Assembly: GCA_021014325.1 (NCBI GenBank)
Contig: CM037473.1
Location: 5,085,501-5,149,500 of the forward strand
Reading direction: 5' to 3'
DNA from: Plazaster borealis
Lineage: Eukaryota > Echinodermata > Asteroidea > Forcipulatida > Labidiasteridae
Length of the DNA stretch: 64,000 nucleotides
Part shown: positions 46,226 through 56,291 of the stretch, piece by piece
How the letters are laid out: each line of letters begins with the position of its first letter
Numbering within the stretch: the stretch's first letter is position 1
Notes under the pieces: model-generated
Database searches by the model: none
What the model saw: only the letters and a program-made list of their open reading frames with translations
What the model was told of the DNA's origin: nothing
Position numbers and translations under genes: made by a program

Positions 46226-47215
46226 ATACAGAACCTTTGTGTTACTGTATTGTACAATTTGTACTCAGTATGTTTAAATTGTATTCCTGTGTACAGATGT
46301 TTTACTTTGTACAAGTGTGTTACTTTGTATGTTGTACAAATGTACTGTATACAAATGTTTTACTGTGGGGTGTCGTGGCCGAGCGGTTAAGAGCGCCGGA
46401 TTTCAAGCTCTGGTGTTTGATCAGCAGAGTGTGTGTTCGAATCCCGGTCGTGACACTTGTGTCCTTGAGCAAGACACTTAACCATAAGCTTCTCTCCACC
46501 CAGGGGTATGGGTACCTGTGAGGGCAGAGATGGTACTTGTGATTGATTTAGCCGAGTAGCGCATTTGTTGCACAAGGCTGTATACTCCCCCAGGGAGCTG
46601 AGATGGTTTAAGGAATGATTTAAAGCCCAGTGACCAGGGGTAATAATGTGAAGCGCTTTGGGACGCCCTTCGGGTGTGAAAAGCGCTATATAAAAACTAA
46701 CTATTATTATTATTATTATTGTACAGGTGAATATCTTGTATATTGTACAAAATGTACTGCATACAGATATTTTTTTGTATATTGAGGAGGGATGTGTTAT
46801 TGCCTTGTTGCTTATATTCCATTGTACATGTACATAACCTTTGCATTACAGTGTACAAGTATATTACTCTTTATATTTTGTATAACTTTTTACAACTGTT
46901 TTACTTTGTACAAGTGTATTAGTTTGTTTATTGTATAAATGTACTGCATACAAATGTATTGCATTATGTACAAATGTATTAGTTTGTACAAGCCTATTTC
47001 TTTGTACATGTATGTACATGTATATTGTACAAATGTACTGTATACAAATGCATTACTGTATACAAATGTATTACTTTCTACAAATGTATTACTTAGTACA
47101 AGTTTATTCCTTTGTATATTGTACAAATGAAGTGTATACAAAAATTATGTAAAACATTTTGTACAAATTTATTACTTTGTACAAATGCATTATTTTGTAC
47201 AAATGTATTACAAAT
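46226..47215. repeat. degenerate TGTACAAATG-type tandem array
   Basis: Units of about 20-25 bp such as TTACTTTGTACAAATGTATT and TGTACTGTATACAAATG recur through the block, interrupted by the SINE at 46366-46720. The long frames on both strands (repeating Tyr/Cys/Ile/Asn peptides) follow from the repeat. Confidence 0.85.
46366..46720 (+). mobile_element. SINE S1, intact, inserted in the TGTAC array
   Basis: The head GTGTCGTGGCCGAGCGGTTA-AGAGCGCC, B-box GTTCGAATCCCGG. The body has GGTACCTGTGAGGGCAGAGA and the end GAAGCGCTTTGGGACGCCCT...AAAAGCGCTATATAAAAACT followed by (ATT)n. This is the cleanest head of the family and shows the tRNA-Leu-like class II fold best. Confidence 0.85.
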
Positions 47216-47445
47216 TATAGGAAACCTCAGAAGCTGTATTCAGTCTGAAGGGGACAAGTTCATTGTTTTGAATAAGAACAGAAATGTCATCACAACATCG
47301 GAATACCCCATGGTACATTTTTTTTATTCTGTAATACATTTCTATAAAGCATGTTTGGAAAACATTATTCCAGAGATTTTTGCCTGTTCTTATTCCTTGG
47401 TGAGTTTCAGTAGTTTGTTGAATAAAGACAATTTTAGTGTGCAGT

Positions 47446-47512
47446 GTGGGATTTGAACTTGTGACCTCAGGGTCACTGTACTGGTGCTCTGTCAGTTGAC
47501 AATCCATTTACC
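47446..47512 (-). mobile_element. tRNA-like fragment
   Basis: On the minus strand TTGTCAACTGACAGAGCACC as A-box and AAGTTCAAATCCCAC as B-box. It could be a SINE head; no body was recognised. Confidence 0.4.
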
Positions 47513-48054
47513 TGCAACCTCTCTTTTACTAACGGGGGTAATTGCATCATGAACAAGGAAAAGCTTTTCATTGAACATGACCCAAAAACAAAATCCTTTA
47601 TTGTGGAAAATATAATGAGCCAATATTGTTCAGATTGGAAGTTAACAATATTTCTCAGAAAAATATGAAAATTTCAAAGTGAAAGTGCTTCCATACAGGA
47701 AGTATTAAGTTACTGTGGGAGGAACCCTTTTATTTTTAGTTGGGCAATGCACAGTTGGTGTTCAAAGTATCTCTGTTGGGTTTTCCTGCTGTTCTTTGTA
47801 GTTCACAGTATTTTCCCTTAAGTCCTTTTTTACCTTGAGGGGCAAATCACAGCCACTTGACTTCACTTTCATTTCCCAATATTTAAATAATATAATTTTC
47901 TATTTACGATGTATTTATACCAACTTGGTCATTTTGTCAAAATTGAAGGAAGCGAAGTGGGGTTTTTTCCTACCAGGCATCCCTCAGTAATCAGGAAGCC
48001 AGAAATACTGGCTTCACTTCTCTTTTTGGTGTTGATAATATTTCATAATTTTGC

Positions 48055-48265
48055 TGGCCTGTGATGCTTCTTTCTTGAAGTGGGCAAGGGCACAAAGGCG
48101 TTTTCTCCTTTGTAAAGGCAGTCATGATGCTTCATTCTTGAATGGGCAAGGGCAAAAATGAGTTTTCTCCTTGGCAAAGGGCACCTCTTTGAGGAAATAG
48201 TAAACAGTTCAAGGGGCACCGAGGCAATGACCAGGGGCAACCGAGGCAATTGCATCAGGCCTGAT
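48055..48265. repeat. dispersed repeat N, fullest copy
   Basis: Contains the doubled phrase GATGCTTC-TTCTTGAA-TGGGCAAGGGCA, then TTCAAGGGGCACCGAGGCAA and GACCAGGGGCAACCGAGGCA. Related to 855-980 and 60410-60495. Confidence 0.6.
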
Positions 48266-48777
48266 AATGTACATCTTACCATTTTCTGCACAAAAGTACA
48301 CACTCATCTGTTTGAAGAGCCATAGTTTTTCATAATCATAAGGAACTCTAATCCCTCATAAAATGCATCATTTAGTGGGGGGCATCGTTGACTCAAACTC
48401 AATTTCACGCTGATTCCCACAAATCCGACTGAATTTCAGAGTCTTAATGGCTGTACTTTGGTGTTTCTCTCCCTGAGAAGAAACATTTGCGTCAGACTCG
48501 TCTTGGGTTTCAGTGCCGCTGTGAAACATTAAGCTTGGGTTTCCTTTCTTTAAAGATCATGAGGACCACTTGGGCATCAAAACAAAATCAAAGAATTTCT
48601 CTCAGCTCTTGGCTTCTTGATCTTGCTGTGAGGCTGAAGGAATAATTTTAAAGGGAAGACGCAGTCCAAGTTATTAGTTAATTCTATCTCAGTTCTGTTT
48701 GTTACACATTTGAAAACCATACTAACAAAAATAATCAAAAGTAAAATCAGTTTGTTCTTTAATTCATTCAGGGAAAG

Positions 48778-48986
48778 ACCAGGGCCAACTTTCAGAAAGC
48801 TGTTTAAAGCACTAAAAAATTGCATAGTACATGACAAAATTGCTTAGCAGAGACAGGTTACCAGCAAAAATACCATGTCATGTATATTGTTTGTGACTGA
48901 TTCCCTGCGAATTTCTTCTTAGCAGAACAATTTATGCAGAAACAAAGTTTCTGCTAAATAGCTCAGCTGTATGAAAACTGGGCCCA
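48778..48986. mobile_element. family B copy
   Basis: CCAGGGCCAACTTTCAGAAA to GCTGTATGAAAACTGGGCCC, with CAGGTTACCAGCAAAAATAC inside. More diverged than the 36983 copy. Confidence 0.65.
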
Positions 48987-49130
48987 TACAAACAGGAAGA
49001 TAAGAAATATATTTATTAAGAATGAAGACCAGAAAGAAAAGAAAAAAATTAGTAAAGAGGCTGTTTGGATTTGACCAAATGTGTGTGGAGAGCAGCCTCT
49101 ACAAAAGTAATACATCAGAAGTCCATCATC

Positions 49131-49641
49131 TTAAAGAGGGGCTCCAAGGTTAAATTTAGTTTTGTGATGCACCATTTTCCAATAGATAGAATCCTTATGA
49201 AAACTGTGGACAAAAAATACAAAGTGTCTAACCTCAGGTTAAAATGGTGTAAAACGCCACTGTGTTTGTACTCTTCCAGTGTGAATTTTGTCAACCCTTA
49301 AAACATCCAGTGACGTCACATTTTAACTATGGGCTGTATGTTTTGTACAGGATTTTTTTTTTTTTTTTCATTCCTGAAAGTTTGATGACATTCAAACAAA
49401 AAGGCATGGAGTTGAAACTTTTGACTGACGCAACAATTCCTCTTTGGAATGTACATTTCCCATTTGTTGCTGATATCCAATGACGTCATGTTTCAAACTT
49501 CATTCTGAAAGAGTGACCTTTTTACACCATTTTAACATGTTCTTTGAGACTTGTAATTTGTTTCCACTTTCTTAAGGACTCAAACTATTGGAAAATGAGT
49601 GCATCGCAAAAACATAATTTGACTTTTGAGCCTCCCTTTAA
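49131..49641. mobile_element. TTAA-flanked inverted-repeat element, family M
   Basis: TTAA-AGAGGGGCTCCAAGG at the left, continuing to TGATGCACCATTTTCCAATAG. The right end is CTATTGGAAAATGAGTGCAT continuing to GAGCCTCCCT-TTAA. The arms are about 55 bp. Inside are a second inverted pair (AAAATGGTGTAAAA / TTTTTACACCATTTT) and two TGACGTCA-like sites (49312, 49481). Non-coding, 510 bp. Confidence 0.75.
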
Positions 49642-50189
49642 GATAATCTGAAATAAGTGAATTTCACCATCAGAAATATCTTGTTCTCCTTACGAGTACA
49701 TACTGCACATGTCTTGCTTGGTTCTTATCATTAAAAACTCCATGATGAAACTTTTACAGTCGGTGCGAGTTTTGCAGAAAAGAAGTGGATCAAATTTGTA
49801 CATTTTGTTCTAAATATTAGTGTATTAAGTTCCCTCTGGTGACATGTTACACATACCTAGGTCTTGATTAAAAAAAGGCACACTTGGTGTTATGTTACGC
49901 TGAGTGGATTTTTGTAATGTCAAGCGTGACTTTTCCTGTGTTTCTGGCAGTGACTTTTAATCTTGAATAAACAACCCTTTGATGGGACAAGTTGGGCGGA
50001 GACTGGCCGACCATTTCCAAGGAAACAGTTTTTCCATTCATAATAAAAAGGCAAATCAAGAACAAGGTCAAACATGTTTAGTAACTGGATAGTCTGCACT
50101 TGTGAATTGAAATCGGTTGTCAGACGCAAGTAGCGGAGGACGATCGTAAACCACTGGTCAACAACAATAATAGTTTACTGACAATAAAC

Positions 50190-50571
50190 TTAAAGGCATT
50201 GTACACATTTGGAAATTGTCAAAGACCAGTGTTCTTACTTGGTGTATCCCAACATATGCATTAAATAACAAGCCTGTGAAAATTTGGACTCAATTGTTTA
50301 TCGAAGTTGCAAGAAAATGATGAAAGAAAAAACACCCTTGTTGTACAAATTTGTGTGCTTTCAGATAGGAATAAAAACTTCTTGCAAGAAGTTTTTATTA
50401 TTTTAGTGAGAAATTACCTCTTTCTCAAAAACTACTTTACTTCAGAGGGATTCGTTTCCTACAATGTTTTATACTATCAACAGCTCTCTGTTGCTTGTAA
50501 CCAAGTATAGTTTTTACATGTATGCTAATATTTGTTTTGAGTCATTACCAAACGTGTACGATACCTTTAAC
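50190..50571. mobile_element. family A copy 11
   Basis: TTAA-AGGCATTGTACACATTTGG to CCAAACGTGTACGATACCT-TTAA, central palindrome AAAACTTCTTGCAAGAAGTTTT identical to copy 1. Its 67-codon frame resembles one in copy 1 read on the other strand, only because both elements are similar. Confidence 0.8.
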
Positions 50572-51000
50572 ACAAAATTTAAGAAGTAAAAAAGAAGAAA
50601 CAAAATATTTCCCTTTGTGAACTTTCCCTTTTAACGTTCCCTTTTGTAATTTTTGGACTTAATTTGTCTGAAGATGAATTGCATTTTAGACCACTCCACG
50701 CTCTCAGACTCCTTTTAAGAATAAAATGATGTTTTGAGTATTCTTTGTATTCCCTTGGCAAGCCAATGGAAGCCTGAAGAGGGCTTTTAAAGCACAGTGT
50801 ATAGTGTATTGATATTCACCGCGTCTCGTCTCTCACTCTCTGACTCTTCCCTCTTGTTATTTTAGTTAAGTGGTAGCGGAGAGTAAGACGTTAGGTATGT
50901 CCTCTTCAAAACCTTTTTTCTTACTGAATACGGAATTTGAAAGGCCCATCCCAACACGGCAAGCCAGCCTCCAGTATCTCATAGAGTGTTTTGTTGTCTT

Positions 51001-51193
51001 CTGGGCCAAATTTCATGCTTAAAGCACAAAAAAAGCTAATCACAACAAAATTATGCTGACCAGACTAAAGTTACCAGCCAAACTACCATGTCACGTGTAC
51101 AATTTGTGACTGGTATCCTGCTCATTTCTGCTAAGCAGAAAGTGGTTAAGCAATATTTTCTGCTTAAGCACCTCTATGAAATTTGGACCTGAG
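51001..51193. mobile_element. family B copy
   Basis: CTGGGCCAAATTTCATGCTT to CACCTCTATGAAATTTGGAC, with AGTTACCAGCCAAACTACCA and TGGTATCCTGCTCATTTCTG. It runs into a family D fragment. Confidence 0.7.
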
Positions 51194-51280
51194 GGTTCTT
51201 CCCTAGGATTTGTCAAAACTGGGGGGGGGGGGGCATTCTGGACCCACATTTTGCAAGTTTGGCTGAAAGCACGTTGGGTA
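51194..51280 (-). mobile_element. family D fragment
   Basis: GGGTTCTTCCCTAGGATTTG, a 13-G run, CATTCTGGACCCACATTTTG and GGCTGAAAGCACGTTG: the right end of family D in minus orientation. Confidence 0.6.
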
Positions 51281-51368
51281 GATAATTACTGATGACGTCA
51301 CAGTTTTGTTAACCACTTTGCAGAAGATTGGGAATTGCGTCTCTGCACAACTGTCAAAAATGCAGTAC

Positions 51369-51740
51369 CCAATTCAATTCAATTCAATTCAATTCAATTC
51401 AGTTTATTGGTCCTACCATTGAGGAAAATTTCCTTGCACACATGCCATACACAGAATAATTACACACAAAACAAAAGTATGCTGAATATAAATTAGGTCA
51501 ATTAAACAACATCTTAGCAGAAAGTAATGAACGTCTGGGCTGATCATTGAGGAGACGGACAGCATAGTATGAAGGAGTTGAGGTATCTGTTTGTTTTGCA
51601 TCGAAGTGACTGCCATCTCCTACCACTCCTTAGTCTGATGAACAATTTGTTTAGTGGATGGTCGATGTTACTTTTGACCGCCTCTGCTTTAGATAGAACC
51701 CTTTCTTTACAAGTTTCATCCAGGTCTATGTCTATCCCTA
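51369..51740 (-). mobile_element. LINE/SINE 3' region with (CAATT)n tail, minus orientation
   Basis: Six CAATT repeats at 51371-51402 followed by CAGTTTATTGGTCCTACC. On the minus strand this is an AATAAACTGAATTG(AATTG)n retroposon tail; the body extends to about 51740. Confidence 0.5.
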
Positions 51741-51990
51741 GTATTTTTTATGCTTGTTTCACAACCCTTTTCATTTTTATCTGTATCCAGTAACAGCACT
51801 TTAAAGCAAGTCAGTAAACAAACCGCGACATCATCAGTACAGGGGTCCATTGAAACCAAATTCAATGGATTTGGGTTTTTTGTACTTGATAGTTTATGTT
51901 TGTTTTTAAAAGCTACTACTGTGCAATCTGGAGCATTTGAAATAGTTTTTATTGTATATTTTTATGAATTTGATCTTTTAAGTGTTTTTT

Positions 51991-52376
51991 AGTGTCGGGC
52001 CAGTAAACCTGTGACTTGACAAGTTCCCGACGGGCTTGTGTTTTTCAATTGAGTAACAATACTTCACTGTGTAATAATAAAAACAAATTACGTTCAATGT
52101 TGACTTTGAGTCCCATAAATGTCTTTCAGTTCTGTTGAGTAATGAAGTATACTTAATACCAATAAAGACAAAATGAGATAAAACTTCGCAAACATACCTT
52201 TTGCTTGTTCAAATAAAAAACAGTTTAACATGTTAAATGCAACAGTGTCCAGGTGTCAGGAAGGGTTTTTTCTGCATTGTCTTTCTGGTCTTGTAACAAA
52301 TATTCTGGTCTAGTAAACATTTTGAGCTACAAGCTCAACAGTCTTGAGGATTTTCCCTTCAAATTCTGCCCTGATG
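51991..52376 (-). mobile_element. family C element, minus orientation
   Basis: TGTCGGGCCAGTAAACCTGT and GACGGGCTTGTGTTTTTCAA at the left; ACAAGCTCAACAGTCTTGAG and TTCAAATTCTGCCCTGATG at the right. Confidence 0.65.
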
Positions 52377-52656
52377 TTTACTAGGAATTGTTACTTTTTA
52401 TAGCAGGACTTGTTTTTGTTTTGGGGTTATTGTCCTCATGCTTGAATTACTAGACTCTGGCCAGTGATCCAGTGAGTGTTTCCAGCCCGGACATAGCTCC
52501 TTGGAATACACGGGATGACAACTATGGTCACAATTAGCATCAAGTCCCAGAGAGATGTCCCTACTTGATCAGGGCAAACATTCAGTCTGTTTTCCTAGTC
52601 CGTTTACCTAAAGTTGACTTGAGGACACGACCTAATTATCTCTTTCAGAGTTTGCA

Positions 52657-52907
52657 GTCCAGTCCCTACAGAGATCCCAACTTGGTCCAGATTAGCATTC
52701 AGTCCTTGGAAATGCCCTCAATCCTTGTACTGTACATCCCTTGACATGTCCATACATGTACATGTGTATTGAGTACTGTGGGTCCAATCCCTACAGAGAT
52801 CCCAACTTGGTCCAGATTAGCATTCAGTCCTTGGAAATGCCCTCAATCCTTGTACTGTACATCCCTAGACATGTCCATACATGTACATGTGTATGGAGTA
52901 CTGTGGG
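52657..52907. repeat. recent tandem duplication, 2 x ~125 bp
   Basis: The segment from CCCTACAGAGATCCCAACTT to TACATGTACATGTGTAT-GAG is present twice, at 52657-52780 and 52781-52907, nearly identical, so the event is young. Confidence 0.9.
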
Positions 52908-53409
52908 TTAGTCTCAGCATGGTCTAAGTAACTCTTTTATGGGAGTTACAACAACTTTGCTGTTTTTGAGGCAAGAGATAAAGTGCTGTGGTTTTTTACA
53001 TACTTTTGGAATTTGTTCCCTTTTTACTCAAATAATAGTGATTCAGCAAACCCTATTGACCTTTGACACGGTGCGGCCATTTTGTTTTTCTTGCAATCAA
53101 ACTAATGTAGCCAAACCGAGGCTGGAAGGGAAAACAGTCTGGTCCCTTTCGTGATGTGATACTCAGAACTGCCACTGTCAGTAATGTACACAGGGTGCCT
53201 GACACAGACGGCCACACCAGAAGTTATCAAGCGCGAATGCGCACCACGCACAACTCTCAGCCAGTGATAGATCTTTTTATACAGCAGTAGACCCCTTGTA
53301 TATATGGTTATTTTGTATTTCCACGCGTGACATTTCGTCCTTCAAAATTTCAAGGAATGAGATATTCTTATAATTGTTATCATTTTGTTTTGCGTTATTT
53401 TTTGCACAG

Positions 53410-53557
53410 GCCTACTACCGGCAAGGCATTGCTCTTCAGTGTCTTGGTCGTCACGCTGATGCCCTGGCTGCATTCTCCTCAGGTCTGTCCCAGGATCCTA
53501 AGAGTCTTCAACTGCTTGCTGGACTAGCAGAGGCCGCTCTTAAGTCACCACTCAAAG
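53410..53557 (+). CDS. TTC28: TTC28-like exon: TPR 3
   Basis: The acceptor TTTTTTGCACAG ends at 53409 and the donor is AAAG|GTAAGA at 53557/53558. The exon is 148 bp and runs from phase 0 to phase 1. It encodes AYYRQGIALQCLGRHADALA followed by a second TPR helix and a linker ending KSPLKG/D. The first residues complete the TPR begun in the previous exon (SK|AYYRQG), so the domain is split across a 42-kb intron. The Arg of YYRQG sits at the last carboxylate-clamp position. The wording is nearly the same as in vertebrate TTC28 (YFRQGVALQYLGRHADALAA in human, from memory). Confidence 0.95.
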
Positions 53558-54020
53558 GTAAGACAAGAATCAGGCTCTAACATCAATCACGGATGAAGAC
53601 GCTGCGCTGTGTTTCACTCCGAGACCAATCTCCTGGTACCGCTTACAGCCCTTTACGATCGCCAATCTAACATCGGCGTTCAAACTTGTCTCGCTTTTTT
53701 TCTTGTTTTCTTGGTGTTTTGTTTTTCTTCCTTCTTCTGGGGGGGGGGGGTGGTTTGGGGAATACTGAAGTAGACCATCGACCTATATGTACGTGTGCTT
53801 CCTTACACGACTATTTGACTGTAATGTATGAGACTGACTGCTGGCAATTGGGGCTAATCCATGCCCCGCATCGCTGTAGCCCTGCTTGCAATCGCTCTAA
53901 GTTTTCAGCCATGACTGTGACATACATACATGTACAGTGTAGTGCATGTGGTGAGCCTTACGTGGGTCAGTGTGATGTAATTACAGTGTTTAGTTATGAT
54001 ACATTTAGGCCCTACGTCAG
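53558..54020 (+). other. intron between TPR 3 and spacer exons, first part
   Basis: Intronic. A G-run lies at 53740-53751. The 119-codon frame that runs from 53686 into the family D element at 54021 has no splice context or homology. Confidence 0.5.
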
Positions 54021-54341
54021 CAGGGTTCTCCCCATCTCAAGCTAGCATATTGGGAAGATCACAAACTGCGGGCCGATACACACAAAAAAACCAACCTAAC
54101 AAACAACCCAAAAACCTTTTCTTTTTTCGAAGATTTAAGATCAAATTCACATAAATCAAAAAATAAAACCATATGCTCCACATTGCAAAGTAGACCTTCT
54201 CAAACCAAACATGTAAACATCATCTACTGTACATTGTTATAAACATTCCAAGGACCTTGTTTCACCGTGCTTCGGCCAAACTTGCAAAATTTGATTCCAG
54301 AATACCCCCCAGTTTTGTAAACAACCCTAGAGAGAACCCTG
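54021..54341 (+). mobile_element. family D, full-length
   Basis: CAGGGTTCTCCCCATCTCAA...GCTAGCATATTGG to AACCCTAGAGAGAACCCTG. The interior has GCGGGCCGATACACACAAAA and TTCCAAGGACCTTGTTTCAC. About 320 bp, inside the 1.4-kb intron. Confidence 0.75.
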
Positions 54342-54555
54342 ATCAACATGTACTTCTGCATTAATTCCCGGCTTTGTGGATTCACGTTTATTAGACCTGC
54401 CTTTCTAAAAATGATTTTACCAAGCAAAAGTTATCAAGGAACCTGTTGGAAGAATTGCATGCTATCTGTGGATTTTCTGCTTATTAAAGTGTCCCTGTGC
54501 GAAGAATTTTGTAAAGTGAAAATGACAGGTTTTTTTAGTAAACTAAATTGTATGA

Positions 54556-54681
54556 CCAGGGGCGAGTCTCATGGCTATGCTTGTCACAGAATTCTGCGCT
54601 TACAGCATCCTGTAAAGCGTGTGATTCTATGGATCATAAGCTAAAAATTCCATAGTAAGCATGCCATGAAATTGGGCCCAG
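54556..54681. mobile_element. family B, short variant
   Basis: Ends CATGCCATGAAATTGGGCCC; the left side GGGGCGAGTCTCATGGCTAT is weakly inverted to it. Contains AGAATTCTGCGCTTACAGCA, as in the variant at 30263-30519. Confidence 0.5.
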
Positions 54682-54966
54682 CTTTTGACGTAGTTTGTCA
54701 ATGATACTCTCAATCTCATTTTATATTAAAAGGTAAATTACTTGAAATACGTATTCCCTTTTCCCCCTTTAATTTTCTCATGAAATGTTCATGCAAAGAA
54801 GTTTTGATATTTTATAAGTTTTTTGAATAAAAAGATATAAATAGGTTCTCTGTCATTTTTTAGGTTGATTCGGATATAGGAAACACAACTATTTCTTTGT
54901 TTGACCTTACTTGGTTTCGCTCAGTTTTGTTATTTGCCAATCCTCGTTTTTGTCTCTCCTTCACAG

Positions 54967-55113
54967 ATACATTTGAACCCACCTATCGGCAGCTTCAGTC
55001 TATGAAATTAGACAAGAGCCCCTTTGTCATCATCTCTGTGATTGGTCAGGAACTTCTTGCGGCTGGCTATCATGCGTCCTCATTGGTTGTCTTAGAATCA
55101 GCTCTCAAGATCG
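54967..55113 (+). CDS. TTC28: TTC28-like exon: spacer between TPR blocks
   Basis: The acceptor CTCCTTCACAG ends at 54966 and the donor is TCG|GTAAGA at 55113/55114. The exon is 147 bp (49 codons), phase 1 at both ends, so it could be skipped without shifting the frame. It encodes D-TFEPTYRQLQSMKLDKSP, then FVIISVIGQELLAAGYHASS and LVVLESALKIG. This helical spacer joins the N-terminal Hop-like TPR trio to the long array of 40-residue repeats in TTC28, and is one of the most distinctive stretches of the family. After the donor, intronic sequence reads into a stop within a few codons. Confidence 0.94.
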
Positions 55114-55170
55114 GTAAGACAGATTAAAGATTAAGGTTTAGAAATTGGTAGCCACGGCTGATACTGATTA

Positions 55171-55456
55171 ATCTTTTAGAGACCATAGCGGCCGGAAACG
55201 GCTTGTACCAAAATGCCAATAGCGGCCGAGAACGACTGGAAGATCTGACCTACTTCCACTCAAAGGTCATGCCCTGAATTGACATTTTCCAATGTTTGAG
55301 TGTTAACATACATGTAGTATCTATGTTTCTAAAACAAAACAAAATTTCTGGTTCATATTATTTTTTCCGACACTTTTACAAGAAAAACATTTAGTCAAAA
55401 ACTCAACAATAAAACCATGCCTGGGCCTATGGTGATGATTATGCAGAAATATTAAT
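55171..55456 (+). mobile_element. family F copy without duplication
   Basis: TTTTAGAGACCATAGCGGCC, ACGGCTTGTACCAAAATGCC, TTGACATTTTCCAATGTTTG and GGGCCTATGGTGATGATTAT, all matching 43729-44125. The right terminus is lost. Confidence 0.65.
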
Positions 55457-55589
55457 TTTTGATAACTAGGCCTATTAATTTTTGTTTTGTGATTTGATCT
55501 GGTAAAGGACTGTGCAGAAACACAATTTGCTTCTCCTATTCTGAATTATTACCTTGTTATACATTCTCAATGAAACTTGGGCCCAGCTG

Positions 55590-55740
55590 GTAACTGGTTG
55601 GGTTGAACCAAACAAATTGACTAGAGTGGGACTTGAACCTGCGACCTCCGGATTAACGTGCAGGCGCTCTACCAACTGAGCTATCTAGCCCTACGTTGGC
55701 AGTCTCCCTGATATGTAAATATCTTTGTCCAGGGGTTTCA
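55590..55740 (-). mobile_element. SINE S2, minus orientation
   Basis: On the minus strand GGGCTAGATAGCTCAGTTGG, TAGAGCGCCTGCACGTTAAT, CCGGAGGTCGCAGGTTCAAG, TCCCACTCTAG. A-box and B-box are intact, and the loop holds GTT (Asn-like). Upstream CCCTGGACAAAGATATTTAC is shared with 22660. Confidence 0.75.
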
Positions 55741-55789
55741 GGAAGCGGTAGCAGAGAGATCACCTAGAGGGGATGCGACTTCTTATTTC

Positions 55790-56025
55790 CAATATATCAA
55801 ATAATAAACCACAAGGGAAACTTACTGGGTAAACTTTAAAAATAATTTTGTGTTGAACAAAAGTGAAATTGCTTAGAGCGGGACTTGAACCTCCCTAGGA
55901 AGACCGCAACATAGGGCTAGGTCGCAGGCAAGTCCCGCTCTAGTCAATTTTTCTTTGTGCAACCCAAAATTATTTTAGAAATTTACCCAGTCAGTTTCCC
56001 TTGTGGTTTATTACTTGATTGTTAA
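55790..56025. repeat. fold-back pair of SINE S2 3' halves
   Basis: CAAATAATAAACCACAAGGG (left) mirrors CCCTTGTGGTTTATTACTTG (right). The arms of about 100 bp include GCGGGACTTGAACC / CAAGTCCCGCTC and pair through a short centre around 55900-55935 that holds a scrambled GACCGCAACATAGGGCTAGG, a piece of the S2 head. Confidence 0.75.
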
Positions 56026-56165
56026 AGTTTTTATTGGATTGTTAGATTTTTGTAGAATTGCATGTACAGTACACCCCTGCTGGTGTTTTTTTTTTAGTAA
56101 TGATTTTTTTTTTATAGTAATGATTGAAAGATTAATTTTGTGATGTGTGATATTTCTATTTATAG

Positions 56166-56291
56166 GAACATGCAGCCTGAAGCTACGAGGATCAGTCTTC
56201 TCTGCACTGAGCAGCGCTCACTGGGGTCTAGCCAACACAGACAAGGCTGTGTCTTACATGCAACAAGACCTAGCCGTAGCCAAGTCATTAG
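56166..56291 (+). CDS. TTC28: TTC28-like exon: first long-array TPR
   Basis: The acceptor TTTCTATTTATAG ends at 56165. The donor is TTAG|GTTTGT at 56291/56292, weaker than the other donors because +3 to +4 are TT instead of AA. The exon is 126 bp (42 codons), phase 1 at both ends. It encodes GTCSLKLRGSVFSALSSAHW, GLANTDKAVSYMQQDLAVAK and SLG, a complete TPR of the 40-residue type that makes up most of TTC28. The next exon continues directly with DQIGEC, as in vertebrate TTC28, which confirms the weak donor as the normal junction. Confidence 0.94.

Noticed and set aside
46141..47456. Several overlapping 60-126-codon frames rich in Cys, Tyr and Ile
   Set aside because: They are translations of the TGTACAAATG array and the S1 SINE and occur on both strands at once.
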